Shown here: positions 8,487 through 17,961 of the stretch, piece after piece
Position numbering within the stretch: position 1 is the stretch's first letter
Layout of the letters: every line of letters starts with the position of its first letter
DNA from: Capillibacterium thermochitinicola
Lineage (GTDB): Bacteria; Bacillota; UBA4882; UBA10575
DNA length: 64,000 bases
NCBI RefSeq assembly: GCF_013664685.1
Contig: NZ_JAAKDE010000012.1
Location: 62,001-126,000, forward strand
Direction of reading: 5' to 3'
Made by a program: the position numbers and the translations under genes
Notes under the pieces: generated by a model
Database searches by the model: none
What the model was told of the DNA's origin: nothing
Seen by the model: the letters and a program-made list of their open reading frames with translations, nothing else

Positions 8487-10149
8487 TTAAACTTGAAATT
8501 TCCCGGCCACCGGAAGCCGCCGTTTGGGTCCCAACGGATTGGTTGTTACCCGCAAACCGGGGGCCGTCTGCCGCCGTTTAAACTCGCTCCGGTGAACCGC
8601 CTTGATCACCCAGTCCACCGTCGCCGCCGCGAAACCGGCCGCCTTGATTTCGGCCGGTGTCCAGTTTTCGTCAAGATAGAGCGCCAAAATCCGGTCGAGG
8701 ATGGGGTAGGGGGGGGAGAGTATCCTGATCCAGCTGGTTCGGGCGCAGCTCCGCCGAGGGCGGCTTGGCGATGATCGCCTCCGGAATCACTTCCCGCTCC
8801 CGGTTGGCCTCCATTGCCAATTCGTAAACCATGGTTTTTGGGACGTCGGCCAGGACAGCCAGGCCGCCGCTCAGATCAGCGCCGCCCAGGGTGCAATAAC
8901 CCACCATCAATTCGCTTTTGTTCCCGGCGGTCAGCACCAGATAACCATATTTATTTGAGAAAGCCAGCAAAATGTTGGTCCGGATCCGGGCCTGCAAGTT
9001 CTCTTCCGTGGTGTCCCCCGGATCATTTTGGTGGCCGATGTACGGGCGGAGGCCCGTGAGAAAACTCTGGAGAAAAGTGGTGATGGGGATCACATGGAAG
9101 TCAATCCCCAAGTTTTGGGCCAAAACCCGGGAATCCTCCACGCTGCCGACGGAGGAGTAGGGGGAAGGCATCGTCACGGCCAGGACATTCTTCGGACCCA
9201 AAGCTTCGGCGGCCAAACAACAGACCAGGGCGGAATCAATCCCGCCGGAGAGGCCGACCACGGCCTTGGTAAACCCGGTTTTCCGGGCATAGTCGCGAAT
9301 CCCCAGGACCAGAGCGTCGTAAACCATCCGTCGCGCCGTCGGGCGGGGCGGAGGGGTAGACGCCTCCCCGGAGGAAGTTTCCGGCTCAAGGTCGACCGCC
9401 GCCACCGCTTCCTGAAAGGCAGGAGCCACATAACGCGTGTTCCCGTCCCCGTCGAACAAAAGGCTTTGTCCGCAGAAGATCGTCTCTTCATTGGCACCGA
9501 CCTGGTTGACAAAGAGGAAAGGAATCCGGAAGCGTTGCGCACAGGCGGCCCCAAAGCGGTACAGCTTCTCCTCCCACCCGCAATAATAGGGGTAAGCCGC
9601 CAGGTTAATAATCAACCCGGTTTGCACGGCCAATTCCGTAAGCAACGATGACGGCTTCAACTCCTCTTGCGTGGCGGAGGATAGTGCCCAAAGGTCTTCC
9701 CCGATAAATACGCCGAGGCGTTTCCCGTTAATCGTTACGACGGGTGCCGGTTGTCCCGGTTGAAAATAAGCCGCCTCGTTGAACAGATCATAGGCGGGGA
9801 GCGTGGCTTTATGCTGCGTCCATAAAAGCTCTCCTCCGGCGTACAAAAGGGCCGAGTTGTACCAGTCCATTCCAGTTCCCGCTTCCGTTGGTGTCGGCGC
9901 ACCCACTAAAATGGCAGTTTGCCGGTAGCGGGCCGATATACTACGTAAACGCTCCAGGGCCGCGACGGCTTGCTGCCGAAACCACTCCTTCTCCAAGAGC
10001 CCAAAGGGCGGATATCCGGTGAGATAAAGTTCCGGCAGGACCAAAAGATCGCTGTCCGCCGCTTCCCCGGCCAACAGGTGCTCGATACGGTCCAGATTCC
10101 CGCTCAAATCACCCACCACCGGGTTCAGTTGTGCAACGGTGATCCGCAT
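8487..10149 (-). pseudogene. nadE: Glutamine-dependent NAD+ synthetase, apparent +1 frameshift at G8
   Basis: N-terminal nitrilase-type glutaminase (catalytic set: E in V-L-P-E-L-Y, K in K-A-T-L-P, C in N-L-A-A-Y-P-Y-Y-C region is the usual position but is displaced here) followed by the synthetase domain with the PP-loop S-G-G-I-D-S-A and E-L-M-V-G-Y-C-T. The frame is lost at the eight-base tract 8709-8716, just after the D-Q-D-T-L-P-P motif. Read as seven, the protein continues Y-P-I-L-D-R-I-L-A-L-Y to the typical basic end F-K-R-R-Q-T-A-P-G-L, 553 residues. ATG 10149 has GGGGGA upstream. It amidates NaAD to NAD and complements the nadABC operon at 26.5-30 kb. Confidence 0.88.
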
Positions 10150-10200
10150 CACCCATCCCCCTTCTCGCCGCCTTTTCCCGGCGGCACAGAAAGCGCATGC

Positions 10201-10611
10201 TTAATTTCCTTGTTTGCTTTTTAGGAAACTTCCTAGTTTAGTATCGGTCATCATAATATGTTTAATCAACCAATCAACCACTACCCGGTTGGTGTGGGCG
10301 ACCAGCCAGATGCCAGCCCCCTCGGCTTCAAACTTCGCTTTCAATTCCAAAAAATTCTCCACAAACTTTTGGTGTTGTGCCCGGTGCTGTTCATACTCGG
10401 GATAAGCATTATCAAGCATCGCCTTTTCTTCCGTCCCAAAGTGAATCTTCACGTACTCCTCCAAAAAAGACAACACATTGCCGATCTCTTGCTTTCCTTC
10501 CCCGCGTTGACAGGCTTCCAAAAGATCATTGACTTTGCTGAAGAGCTCCTGGTGTTGTTGGTCGATCTCCGGCACGCCAACCGCGTATTGGGGGGTCCAT
10601 TTGATCAACAT
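10201..10611 (-). CDS. Bacteriohemerythrin
   Basis: About 136 residues from ATG 10611 (AGAGGTG upstream). Diiron-ligand pattern of hemerythrins is complete: an H in D-Q-Q-H-Q-E-L-F, H-F-x-x-E, H-x-x-x-H in E-Q-H-R-A-Q-H, and a C-terminal H-I-M-M-T-D. The protein binds O2 reversibly at a non-haem diiron site; in anaerobes it is thought to serve oxygen sensing, storage or protection. It stands alone between nadE and ddl. Confidence 0.93.
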   Translation of the reverse strand: MLIKWTPQYAVGVPEIDQQHQELFSKVNDLLEACQRGEGKQEIGNVLSFLEEYVKIHFGTEEKAMLDNAYPEYEQHRAQHQKFVENFLELKAKFEAEGAGIWLVAHTNRVVVDWLIKHIMMTDTKLGSFLKSKQGN

Positions 10612-10781
10612 GGCAGCACCTCTTTTCTGCATTAGTTTATACTGTTTATTCCTCCTTTTCCGGCGAAACCCTCTTCCGGACCGTAAAAATTAACCGAAAC
10701 AACAAGCAAATAAATATCAATTAGACGAAGGAAAACCGGCCGCCGGCTTTTCTGACCTACAAAAACCGTAAACCCTGCCAC

Positions 10782-10813
10782 AAAAAAAGAGGTAGACACT
10801 GCGGTCTACCTCT
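10782..10813 (-). terminator. Terminator of ddl
   Basis: Minus strand: AGAGGTAGAC, loop CGCAGT, GTCTACCTCT (10 bp perfect), then T7. It directly follows the ddl stop codon. Confidence 0.88.
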
Positions 10814-10828
10814 AAACATGCCATCCTT

Positions 10829-11911
10829 CTAGGCTTTTCGGCCGCGGGGCCGGTCCCGAAAACGTTCCAAAGCCAATTCGGCCAAGCGTTCAATCAGCTC
10901 CGGATAGGGGACACCGCTGGCGGCCCAGAGCTTGGGGTACATACTGATCTTGGTAAAGCCGGGGATCGTGTTGATCTCATTAACTAAGATCCGTCCGTCC
11001 CGCTTGAGGACAAAAAAGTCAACGCGGCCCATTCCCGCACAATCAACCGCTTTAAACGCCCGCACCGCCAGATCCTGCACTTCGGCGGTTTGTTCCGGGG
11101 TCAGACGGGCGGGAATAATCAACTCGGAATCGTTTTTCACGTATTTATCCTCGTAACTATAAAATTCCGCCCCCGGGACAATCTCCCCCGGTACGGAGGC
11201 ACGGGGCTCTTCATTGCCAAGCACCGCACATTCCACTTCGTAGCCGTCCAAAAAGGCCTCAACCACTACTTTCCGGTCAAAATTCAAGGCCAGGGAGAAA
11301 GCTGCTTCCAACTCCGCGCGATTATGGGCTTTACTGATACCCACACTTGACCCCATATTAGCCGGTTTGACAAAACAAGGATAGCCCAGCCGGTCTTCGA
11401 TGGCGGTGCAGATCCGCGCCCGGTCTTTCTCCCATTCGTGGCGCCGGAAAACCAGATAATCACCGACAGGAAGACCATGGTGTTTAAAAAGGGCTTTCAT
11501 TATTTCTTTATCCATTCCGGCCGCCGAAGCCATTACTCCGCCGCCGATATAGGGAATCCCGGCCAATTCCAAGAGCCCCTGCACCGTCCCGTCTTCACCC
11601 ATTGGTCCGTGGAGCAGGGGAAAAACCAAGTCAACCGTTTCGCGCAGGTAACCCAGGAGAAAACCGTTCCGGTTCTGTACGATCCGGTCCGCATCAGCAG
11701 CCGCGCCATGACCGCCGCTGACCTCGAAGCAACCCCTTTCCACCAACGACTCCGGAGCGAGCCCGGGGATCCACTGCCCGTCTTTACTAATCCCAATCGG
11801 CAAAACTTCAATTCTTCCCCGGATCGCCTGGGCAACGGAAGCCGCCGACATCACCGAAACCTCATGTTCGCTCGATTGTCCGCCGTAGAGCAGCGCCATT
11901 TTCAGCCCCAT
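10829..11911 (-). CDS. ddl: D-alanine--D-alanine ligase
   Basis: 360 residues. N-terminal G-G-x-S-S-E-H-E-V-S-V-x-S-A signature, H-G-x-x-G-E-D-G (here H-G-P-M-G-E-D-G-T), ATP-grasp segments F-V-K-P-A-N-x-G-S-S-V-G and the magnesium site V-N-E-I-N-T-I-P-G-F. The enzyme makes the D-Ala-D-Ala used in peptidoglycan precursors. E-F-Y-S-Y-E-D-K-Y occupies the omega-loop and contains the Tyr expected in D-Ala-D-Ala rather than D-Ala-D-lactate ligases. Start at ATG 11911 or the ATG four codons later. Own terminator downstream. Confidence 0.96.
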   Translation of the reverse strand: MGLKMALLYGGQSSEHEVSVMSAASVAQAIRGRIEVLPIGISKDGQWIPGLAPESLVERGCFEVSGGHGAAADADRIVQNRNGFLLGYLRETVDLVFPLLHGPMGEDGTVQGLLELAGIPYIGGGVMASAAGMDKEIMKALFKHHGLPVGDYLVFRRHEWEKDRARICTAIEDRLGYPCFVKPANMGSSVGISKAHNRAELEAAFSLALNFDRKVVVEAFLDGYEVECAVLGNEEPRASVPGEIVPGAEFYSYEDKYVKNDSELIIPARLTPEQTAEVQDLAVRAFKAVDCAGMGRVDFFVLKRDGRILVNEINTIPGFTKISMYPKLWAASGVPYPELIERLAELALERFRDRPRGRKA

Positions 11912-11999
11912 CTTGCGGTCACCACCATTCTTCTCTGTTCTCGTTTCCAGTTCTTAATATATCATATACAACCGGTCGGCCCGACAAGACTTTTTTCCC

Positions 12000-13169
12000 T
12001 TACTTCGGTAAATAACCGGCCGGATCAACGGGAGCCCCTTCTTTACGCACCTCAAAATGGAGATGGGGGCCGGTACTCAAGCCCGTGCTTCCCGATTTGG
12101 CAATCACTTGCCCCTGGGCCACCACATCCCCTTCTTTTACTAAAAGCCGCGAATTATGGGCATAGGCGGTTGCCAGGCCGTTCCCGTGGTCGATTACGAT
12201 AAAGTAGCCGTACCCGCCGTTCCAGCCGCTGATCATGACCCGCCCCCGGTCCGCCGCCAGTACATCGGTGCCGGTGGGGACGGCGATATCGATGCCGGAG
12301 TGGAACCGTTTCTGCTTCAGAATCGGGTGCATCCGTTCCCCGAACGGCGAGCTGATCCGTCCTTTGACGGGAAGCGGCCAGATCAGCTTGCCGGTGCCCA
12401 TGGCTTCTTTTTGCTGCCGTCGTTTAATTTCCGCCTCGATCTGCCGCGAAGTCTCTTCCAGCTCATCAAGGGCGGCTTCTAATCTCTTCCGGTCCTGCTG
12501 GATCTTGTTCAGCTCTTCTTCGGCCTTTTTGACCAGCGCCGCTTTGAGTTTCTGCTGCTCCGCCGCAGCTTTTTCCAAGGAAATTACCGCGGCCCGCTGT
12601 TGATCCAGTTCCCGTCTTTTCCCTTGGAGCGTTCTTTGGTGGGCGCTGATCTCTTCCTTAATCGCCGTTACTTCCGCGATCAAACGGGCATCGGCCCGTA
12701 GAAAATAGGAGACCATCTCGAATTTACTGATTAAATCCGCAAAATTCTCCGCGGCCACCAGCAATTCCAAATAACTCAACGGACCGTATTTGTAGACCGC
12801 AACCAAACGCCGGTTGTATTGATCCGCCCGTTCGCGTTGGAGGCGATTCAACCGGGCTAATTCCTGTTCCACCTGGGCCTGTTCCCGTTCCAACTTGGTG
12901 ATCTCCCGTTGCACCAGGCGCAATCTTTGGTCCAACCTCTCCAGTTCCAACTCAATCTGATCCAGTTCCTGCTGGGCGGTGAGCAAAGCACTCAAGACCG
13001 ATGACTCCTGTTTTTTCATGGTCGAGAGCTGCTGTTTTGTCCGTTCGATTAAACGGTTGATCCGCTCCAGCTCCGCTTCTTCCTGAGCCGTAAGGAGAGG
13101 GACAAAGAAAAGGAAGGACAGGAAAACAAGGACCCGGCCAAACCTGCTGCGTTGTCCTTCTTGCCGCAT
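12000..13169 (-). CDS. EnvC-like coiled-coil M23 peptidase
   Basis: About 389 residues from ATG 13169, chosen because AAAGGA lies 8 nt upstream and it places a clean signal peptide at the N-terminus. Residues about 30-245 are a long, Gln/Glu/Leu-rich coiled coil. The C-terminal LytM domain has H-S-G-I-D-I-A and the G-P-H-L-H-F-E-V zinc motif, with the middle H in Y-A-H-N: all ligands of an active M23 endopeptidase are present. Domain order matches EnvC and similar FtsEX-activated division hydrolases. ftsEX lies 35 kb away at 48 kb and has no M23 partner there. Confidence 0.9.
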   Translation of the reverse strand: MRQEGQRSRFGRVLVFLSFLFFVPLLTAQEEAELERINRLIERTKQQLSTMKKQESSVLSALLTAQQELDQIELELERLDQRLRLVQREITKLEREQAQVEQELARLNRLQRERADQYNRRLVAVYKYGPLSYLELLVAAENFADLISKFEMVSYFLRADARLIAEVTAIKEEISAHQRTLQGKRRELDQQRAAVISLEKAAAEQQKLKAALVKKAEEELNKIQQDRKRLEAALDELEETSRQIEAEIKRRQQKEAMGTGKLIWPLPVKGRISSPFGERMHPILKQKRFHSGIDIAVPTGTDVLAADRGRVMISGWNGGYGYFIVIDHGNGLATAYAHNSRLLVKEGDVVAQGQVIAKSGSTGLSTGPHLHFEVRKEGAPVDPAGYLPK

Positions 13170-13371
13170 TCCGCTCATCCTTTGCCCCGAAGTTAATAAA
13201 CCCATCAATTGCTAAATTTCGCTTTTTTACGGGGTTTTCCTGCCATCCTGCGGGAATTCCAACGCTCATCCGGTCAACAAATCCGGTAAATACCACGCTC
13301 CTTAAAGCTCATCCTTTTCGGTATTCTCGCCCTCAATTAGGCAAGTACTCAACCTGTCTTATAGGCGCTTC

Positions 13372-14769
13372 CTATACGACCGGGTCCCCGCACCACCTGA
13401 TCCCCAAATAGGCAGCCAGTTCCCGGCTGGGTGTGGACAGATCCGTTTTATCCACCGCACTCAGATGTTCTTTCCCTAAACACAAAGCGGCCACCTGCAT
13501 CTCCTGCACCGCGGCTTTCAAGAAATTAGCCAGGCTTTGCGCCCCTTGATCGATATTGAGCTTGTTGTTCTGTTTTGACCCTTCATAAATCAATTTGGTC
13601 GGCGGTTCCCACGGCAGAACCTTGACCGCCTGGGTATGAACCAAAGCAAGGAGGGCAATGGTCCCGATAAAAACCGCATCCGCCCCCAAAGCCAAAGCTT
13701 TAAGGAAATCTATGCCCGTATAGAGTCCGCCCCCAATCAACAGGGAGATCCTGCCTGACAAATTTTTCTCGTCCAAGAACCGTCGCGCCCGCACCAAAGC
13801 GTAAAGCGTGGGCGTACCCAAAGCGTCCAAACTGGAACCCAGCCCGCCGTGGGTCCCCCCTTCCATCCCGTCAATGGCAATAAAATCGGGTTTGGCCTGG
13901 ACCAGGATCTCCAGTTCCCGTTCGAGCCATTGGGTGGCCCCCAGTTTAAATCCCACCGGTACGCCTTCCGTTTGCGCCCGGATCGCCCTCACCAATTCCT
14001 TTAATTCCTGGTTTGTTTTCACCTCCAACAAACGGGGCGGGATCACCGCTTTTTCCCCCGGCTTTACGCCTAAAAGGTGACGCAGTTGGGGGTTGCGGGC
14101 CAAGCGGCGGGGGGAGAGCTCGGCCGGGGCCGGTCCCCACAAGCCCTGCCCCAGCTGGATCTCGACGGCATCCGCCTTTTGCAAAACCTCCATGTCCTTC
14201 GCCCAGCTCCCCCGGGCGTATTGAATGATCAGTTTCTCGGCGGCGGCTCTTTCCGCCGGCAAAAAAGGCCCGTTCCCGGTGTTGGCCGCCGTTCCGGCCA
14301 TGGTCGCCCCCAAAGCCAGCGCTTGCTTGGTTTTTGCGCTTAAAGCAGTCCCGTAGGCCATCCCCCCAATCAGCACCGGGATCCTTATCTTCAAAGGATA
14401 CTTGGCCTCCGGGCCAATTACCACTTCCGTCCCGATTTTCGTGTAGTCCAACAACGGCTGGCGGTAGAAATAAACCGGATTAAAATAAAGATCTTGCCAG
14501 GGCGAAACCACATTGCGGCGCCCAAAGGGCCGCTCCGGCGGTTGCCCGTGGGCCGATCGCAATTCCGCCTCGACCAACCGGTCGAGCCCAATCTTTTTCG
14601 CCAGATTATACGTTTCAAATAGATTGCTCCAGTAACGATCGGTGGTAATCCGTTTATACAAAAACGCGAAGATGAGGGAGATTAATCCCCGGCTGGCCAC
14701 CACCAGCAGGCAGAAGAAGACGATCAACCCTGTTATGGCCGCCAAAACACCTAGGCCGAATAGTTTCAT
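13372..14769 (-). CDS. GltS-like FMN-binding protein with N-terminal membrane helix
   Basis: About 465 residues. An N-terminal transmembrane helix (about residues 2-26) precedes a TIM-barrel domain like the synthase domain of glutamate synthase: G-G-M-A-Y-G-T-A-L-S, A-I-D-G-M-E-G-G-T-H-G-G, and the phosphate-binding I-G-G-G-L-Y-T-G region. The Cys residues that hold the [3Fe-4S] cluster in GltB are missing; only three Cys occur (one in the membrane helix, two near the C-terminus). No glutaminase domain is present. So the protein is probably an FMN oxidoreductase of unknown substrate, tethered to the membrane, not a complete glutamate synthase. Start ATG 14769; a GTG at 14784 is possible. Confidence 0.8.
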   Translation of the reverse strand: MKLFGLGVLAAITGLIVFFCLLVVASRGLISLIFAFLYKRITTDRYWSNLFETYNLAKKIGLDRLVEAELRSAHGQPPERPFGRRNVVSPWQDLYFNPVYFYRQPLLDYTKIGTEVVIGPEAKYPLKIRIPVLIGGMAYGTALSAKTKQALALGATMAGTAANTGNGPFLPAERAAAEKLIIQYARGSWAKDMEVLQKADAVEIQLGQGLWGPAPAELSPRRLARNPQLRHLLGVKPGEKAVIPPRLLEVKTNQELKELVRAIRAQTEGVPVGFKLGATQWLERELEILVQAKPDFIAIDGMEGGTHGGLGSSLDALGTPTLYALVRARRFLDEKNLSGRISLLIGGGLYTGIDFLKALALGADAVFIGTIALLALVHTQAVKVLPWEPPTKLIYEGSKQNNKLNIDQGAQSLANFLKAAVQEMQVAALCLGKEHLSAVDKTDLSTPSRELAAYLGIRWCGDPVV

Positions 14770-15035
14770 CACAATTCGCCTCACCCGGATTAATTATTAC
14801 TAATGACAATATTTTAACCAATCATACCGTTTTCTAACCGCCTTTACTGGTTATCCCAAACCATTTGTTTTTTATCAGAAATGGGATTCCCTTTAATTCC
14901 CACTAGGAAAACCCAGTTCTAGCAAGAATTATGCTTTATGCCAGGTCGTCCATGCCGCTGAAGACCCAACTTTCATCACACCTCTAATTGCCGTCGGCGA
15001 CCAAAAACGACAACATGAAAGAGGAGTGTTTGCAG

Positions 15036-16022
15036 ATGAAAGGCAAAAAACGTTACATCCGGTGCGGATCATTCCTGCTGGCCCTGCTGGTCATGCTCTT
15101 GCCGGTTCTCGCCAGCGCCCAAACCTATCAAGTCAAACCGGGGGACTCACTGTATCTCATTTCCCGTCGTTTCAATGTCCCCACCGATACACTCAAAAAC
15201 GGCAACAACTTGGCTTCTAATATGATATATCCCGGACAAACCCTGATTATCCCCACGGCCTATACGGTGCGCCCCGGTGATTCCCTTTACCTGATTGCCA
15301 ACCGTAACGGAATTACGCTCTCCAGCTTACGCACCACCAATAACCTTTGGCATGACTACTTAGAAATCGGACAAGTTCTCTACCTGCCGCTCGGCCAGGG
15401 GAGCACCAACCCAAACCCCGGGGCGCCCTCCGGCGGTAGCCAGTTCTATACGGTCCGGGTCAACGACAGCCTTTACCTGATTGCCAAACGTTTCGGTACC
15501 ACCATCCAAGCCCTGAAGACGGCAAACAAACTCTCTTCCGACTTTATTTATCCCGGACAAGTCTTGACGATCCCGACCGGCACGGCTCCTTCCAATCCCG
15601 GCGGAAACAACGGGGGGCCCGGCGGGAATTACGGGAATAAATACAACCTTTCCCAAGCGGAGATCGAGCTCCTCGCCCGTTTAGTCCGGGCGGAGGCCGA
15701 AGGGGAATCTTACGAGGGCCAAGTCGCCGTGGCCGCTTCCGTCCTCAACCGGCTCAACGACCCCCGTTACCCCAACACGATTAGCCAGATTATCTACCAG
15801 GTGGACCAGGGAAAATACTACCAATACAGTCCGGTGATGGATGGACGGATCAACTTGCCGCCCACCGCCACGAGCCTAAAAGCGGTCCAGGACGCCCTGA
15901 ACGGGTGGGATCCTTCCAACGGGGCCATCGGTTTTTACAACCCGGCCAAAACCACGAACAAATGGGTCCGCTCCCAGCCGATCACCGCTCAGATCGGGAA
16001 CCACGTTTTCTTCCGAAACTAA
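15036..16022 (+). CDS. Cell-wall hydrolase SleB type with three LysM repeats
   Basis: 328 residues from ATG 15036 (GAGGAG 9 nt upstream). Signal peptide to A-S-A-Q, then three LysM repeats (each beginning Y-x-V-[KR]-x-x-D-S-L-Y-L-I), a Pro/Gly/Asn linker, and a Hydrolase_2 (SleB/CwlJ) domain: L-L-A-R-L-V-R-A-E-A-E-G-E-S, containing the catalytic Glu, then A-A-V-L-N-R-type segment A-A-S-V-L-N-R and F-Y-N-P. It binds peptidoglycan through LysM and cleaves it; in spores this family degrades cortex. Its usual partner YpeB is encoded at 42.5 kb, not adjacent. Upstream 265 bp hold no clear gene. Confidence 0.92.
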   Translation: MKGKKRYIRCGSFLLALLVMLLPVLASAQTYQVKPGDSLYLISRRFNVPTDTLKNGNNLASNMIYPGQTLIIPTAYTVRPGDSLYLIANRNGITLSSLRTTNNLWHDYLEIGQVLYLPLGQGSTNPNPGAPSGGSQFYTVRVNDSLYLIAKRFGTTIQALKTANKLSSDFIYPGQVLTIPTGTAPSNPGGNNGGPGGNYGNKYNLSQAEIELLARLVRAEAEGESYEGQVAVAASVLNRLNDPRYPNTISQIIYQVDQGKYYQYSPVMDGRINLPPTATSLKAVQDALNGWDPSNGAIGFYNPAKTTNKWVRSQPITAQIGNHVFFRN

Positions 16023-16055
16023 CCAGGGTCTACCAACAACTTACCAAACCAAAAA

Positions 16056-16080
16056 GAAACCGCCCGGCACGGGCGGTTTC
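16056..16080. terminator. Bidirectional terminator after SleB-like gene and ABC cassette
   Basis: GAAACCGCCCG, GCA-type loop, CGGGCGGTTTC (11-bp stem). The minus strand continues with T5, so it mainly ends the substrate-binding-protein gene; it also lies 34 bp after the plus-strand hydrolase. Confidence 0.78.
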
Positions 16081-16142
16081 TGTATGGTCCGGCGAAGGTA
16101 TATAGTTTTTTTGGGAGCTTCTGTTACCGCGGTAGGTAACTC

Positions 16143-17129
16143 CTACTCCGGTAAGAACGATAGATTAAGAATCTCGCCAACCGGCGTCGCCTGCGGAATC
16201 ATGCCCAGTTCGATCATCAACTGCTGGGCATCTTCCCAACTGGCCGGGTCCGAACGGCCCAGCCCGTACGTACGCGTGTAATCATTCTCCCATAAAGCCA
16301 TGGATGCTTTTAAGACTTCCCATTCCTGCTTCTTTTGTTCTTCCCCCAGTTCCGGCAGGTACTTCAGGCAGATCGCAAAGGCCTCTTCCGGGTGGGCGAG
16401 GGCATATTGCAACCCCTTGTAACTGGCCCGCACCATTTTACCCACCTCCGCCGGTGCCTTTTCCACTTTTCCGGCGCCGGTAATCAGGCCGTGCCCAACC
16501 AGGGAAAAGTAATCCCAGGAGTTGATCTGGTTGACCGCCACCCCCATCGCCTTCAGCTTGATCGGTTCGTTGTTGGCGAAACCGACCACCGCATCCACCT
16601 TGTCCTCCAATAACGACGGAATCTGGGTATAGCCGATATCAACAAGGTGAACATCCTTCTCCGCAAGACCGGCCCGGCGCAGGATGGCCTGCACCGCCAG
16701 GAGATTGGTCCCGTATAACGGGAGACCGACCGTTTTTCCCTTTAAGTCGGTGGCGGTTTTGATCCCCGTCTCCGCTTTCGCAATGACCGCCGGGGGAAAT
16801 TCGGCATACAGACTCATCAGGTAGACCACAGGAATCCCTTGCCCCCGCGCCACCAGCACTTGGTCCCCGCCGGCAATGGCGTAATCCATCTTGCCGGTGG
16901 CCACCAGCTGCAAAGCATCGATGTCCATCCGGTAATCAAAGACAACCTCCAGTCCTTCTTCCCGGAAATAGCCTTTCTCCTCCGCCACGTACCAGGGAGC
17001 AAACTGAACATTGGGAATATAGGTCATCGCCAGAGTAACCGTGCGCGACTGTACCGGACGAGTCCAAAACAGCACTCCGCCAAGCAGCAGGACCGCCGCC
17101 ACCAGCAGCAAAACGAGTTTTTTCTTCAT
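16143..17129 (-). CDS. ABC substrate-binding protein, ThiY/RibY type
   Basis: 328 residues with an N-terminal hydrophobic signal but no lipobox Cys. The mature part is NMT1/THI5-like: L-A-M-T-Y-I-P-N-V-Q-F-A-P-W-Y-V-A-E-E-K-G-Y-F near its start and D-Y-A-I-A-G-G-D-Q in the first lobe. This family binds pyrimidine thiamine precursors (ThiY) or riboflavin (RibY). The FMN riboswitch ahead of the cassette points to a flavin, not thiamine, as ligand; that is inference. It is the third gene of the ATPase-permease-SBP cassette. The plain signal peptide fits a periplasmic protein of a diderm cell. Confidence 0.85.
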   Translation of the reverse strand: MKKKLVLLLVAAVLLLGGVLFWTRPVQSRTVTLAMTYIPNVQFAPWYVAEEKGYFREEGLEVVFDYRMDIDALQLVATGKMDYAIAGGDQVLVARGQGIPVVYLMSLYAEFPPAVIAKAETGIKTATDLKGKTVGLPLYGTNLLAVQAILRRAGLAEKDVHLVDIGYTQIPSLLEDKVDAVVGFANNEPIKLKAMGVAVNQINSWDYFSLVGHGLITGAGKVEKAPAEVGKMVRASYKGLQYALAHPEEAFAICLKYLPELGEEQKKQEWEVLKASMALWENDYTRTYGLGRSDPASWEDAQQLMIELGMIPQATPVGEILNLSFLPE

Positions 17130-17175
17130 CTTTCCTCTCCTCCAAATCCAGGTGATCTTCGCGGGAAATCCTTCC

Positions 17176-17961
17176 TTAACGATCCATGTCTTTACGCCAG
17201 GGCATCACCACCGCTTCCAACCAAGACACCAAGAGGTAAAAACCAATCCCCATGACCGCCAGCGCCAGCAAGGCCACGAAGATCAAGGCGGTGTCAAAGG
17301 TCCCCCGGGCAAAATAGACCAGATAACCGAGGCCGCGCCCGGCTCCGGAAAACTCGCCGACGACGGCCCCGATTACGGAAAGGGTTAATCCCATCCGAAA
17401 ACCGCCAAAAAGGACCGGTAAAGCCGAAGGAACCTCCAGTTTAAAAAAGATCTCCCGTTTCCCGGCACCCATGATCTTGAACATCTCTTTCAAGCGGGGA
17501 TCGGTCTCTCGCAGGCCCACCACCCCATTGGTCAAGACGGGAAAGAAAGCGGTCAGCGCGGCGATGATAACCTTGGAAGTCAGGCCGAACCCAAACCAGA
17601 TTACCATCAGGGGCGCCAAAGCAACGATCGGGATTGCCTGGATAGCCACGACCACCGGCGTCACCAAGCGGTCCAAACGGGGGTGGCGCGCCAGCAAATA
17701 ACTGAGGGGTAAAGCGGCTCCGGCTCCCAACAAGAACCCGAGGAACGCTTCGCCTAAAGTCGTCCGGAAATGGACGGCAAAAAGCCCGCCCTGGCGGAAA
17801 AGTTCCCGGGCGCGACGGGCAACGGCCACCGGGGAAGGAAGAATATAATCGGGGTAAAAAGTCGCCAGCCAGGACCAGACCAAGAAAATAACCATACCCA
17901 CCAGGAGAAGAGCGATCAGCCTTTCCCCACCGGAATTGGAATTGGCCACCCGTCTACTCAT
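17176..17961 (-). CDS. ABC transporter permease (probable flavin uptake)
   Basis: About 261 residues with six hydrophobic segments and the permease EAA loop (E-A-F-L-G-F-L-L-G-A-G-A and, later, L-K-E-M-F-K-I-M-G-A-G-K-R-E-I-F-F-K-L-E-V-P-S-A-L-P). Family: SsuC/TauC/ThiX-type. The ATG at 17961 overlaps the end of the ATPase gene by 8 bp, so translation is coupled. It would form the membrane channel of the riboswitch-controlled importer. Confidence 0.88.
   Translation of the reverse strand: MSRRVANSNSGGERLIALLLVGMVIFLVWSWLATFYPDYILPSPVAVARRARELFRQGGLFAVHFRTTLGEAFLGFLLGAGAALPLSYLLARHPRLDRLVTPVVVAIQAIPIVALAPLMVIWFGFGLTSKVIIAALTAFFPVLTNGVVGLRETDPRLKEMFKIMGAGKREIFFKLEVPSALPVLFGGFRMGLTLSVIGAVVGEFSGAGRGLGYLVYFARGTFDTALIFVALLALAVMGIGFYLLVSWLEAVVMPWRKDMDR

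Noticed and set aside
13372-14769. Full glutamate synthase large subunit
   Set aside because: No glutaminase domain and no Fe-S cysteines; only the synthase-type barrel is there.
14790-15035. A c-di-AMP (ydaO) or other riboswitch ahead of the SleB-type gene
   Set aside because: GGTCG/CGACC pairing was noted, but the conserved ydaO blocks are missing.
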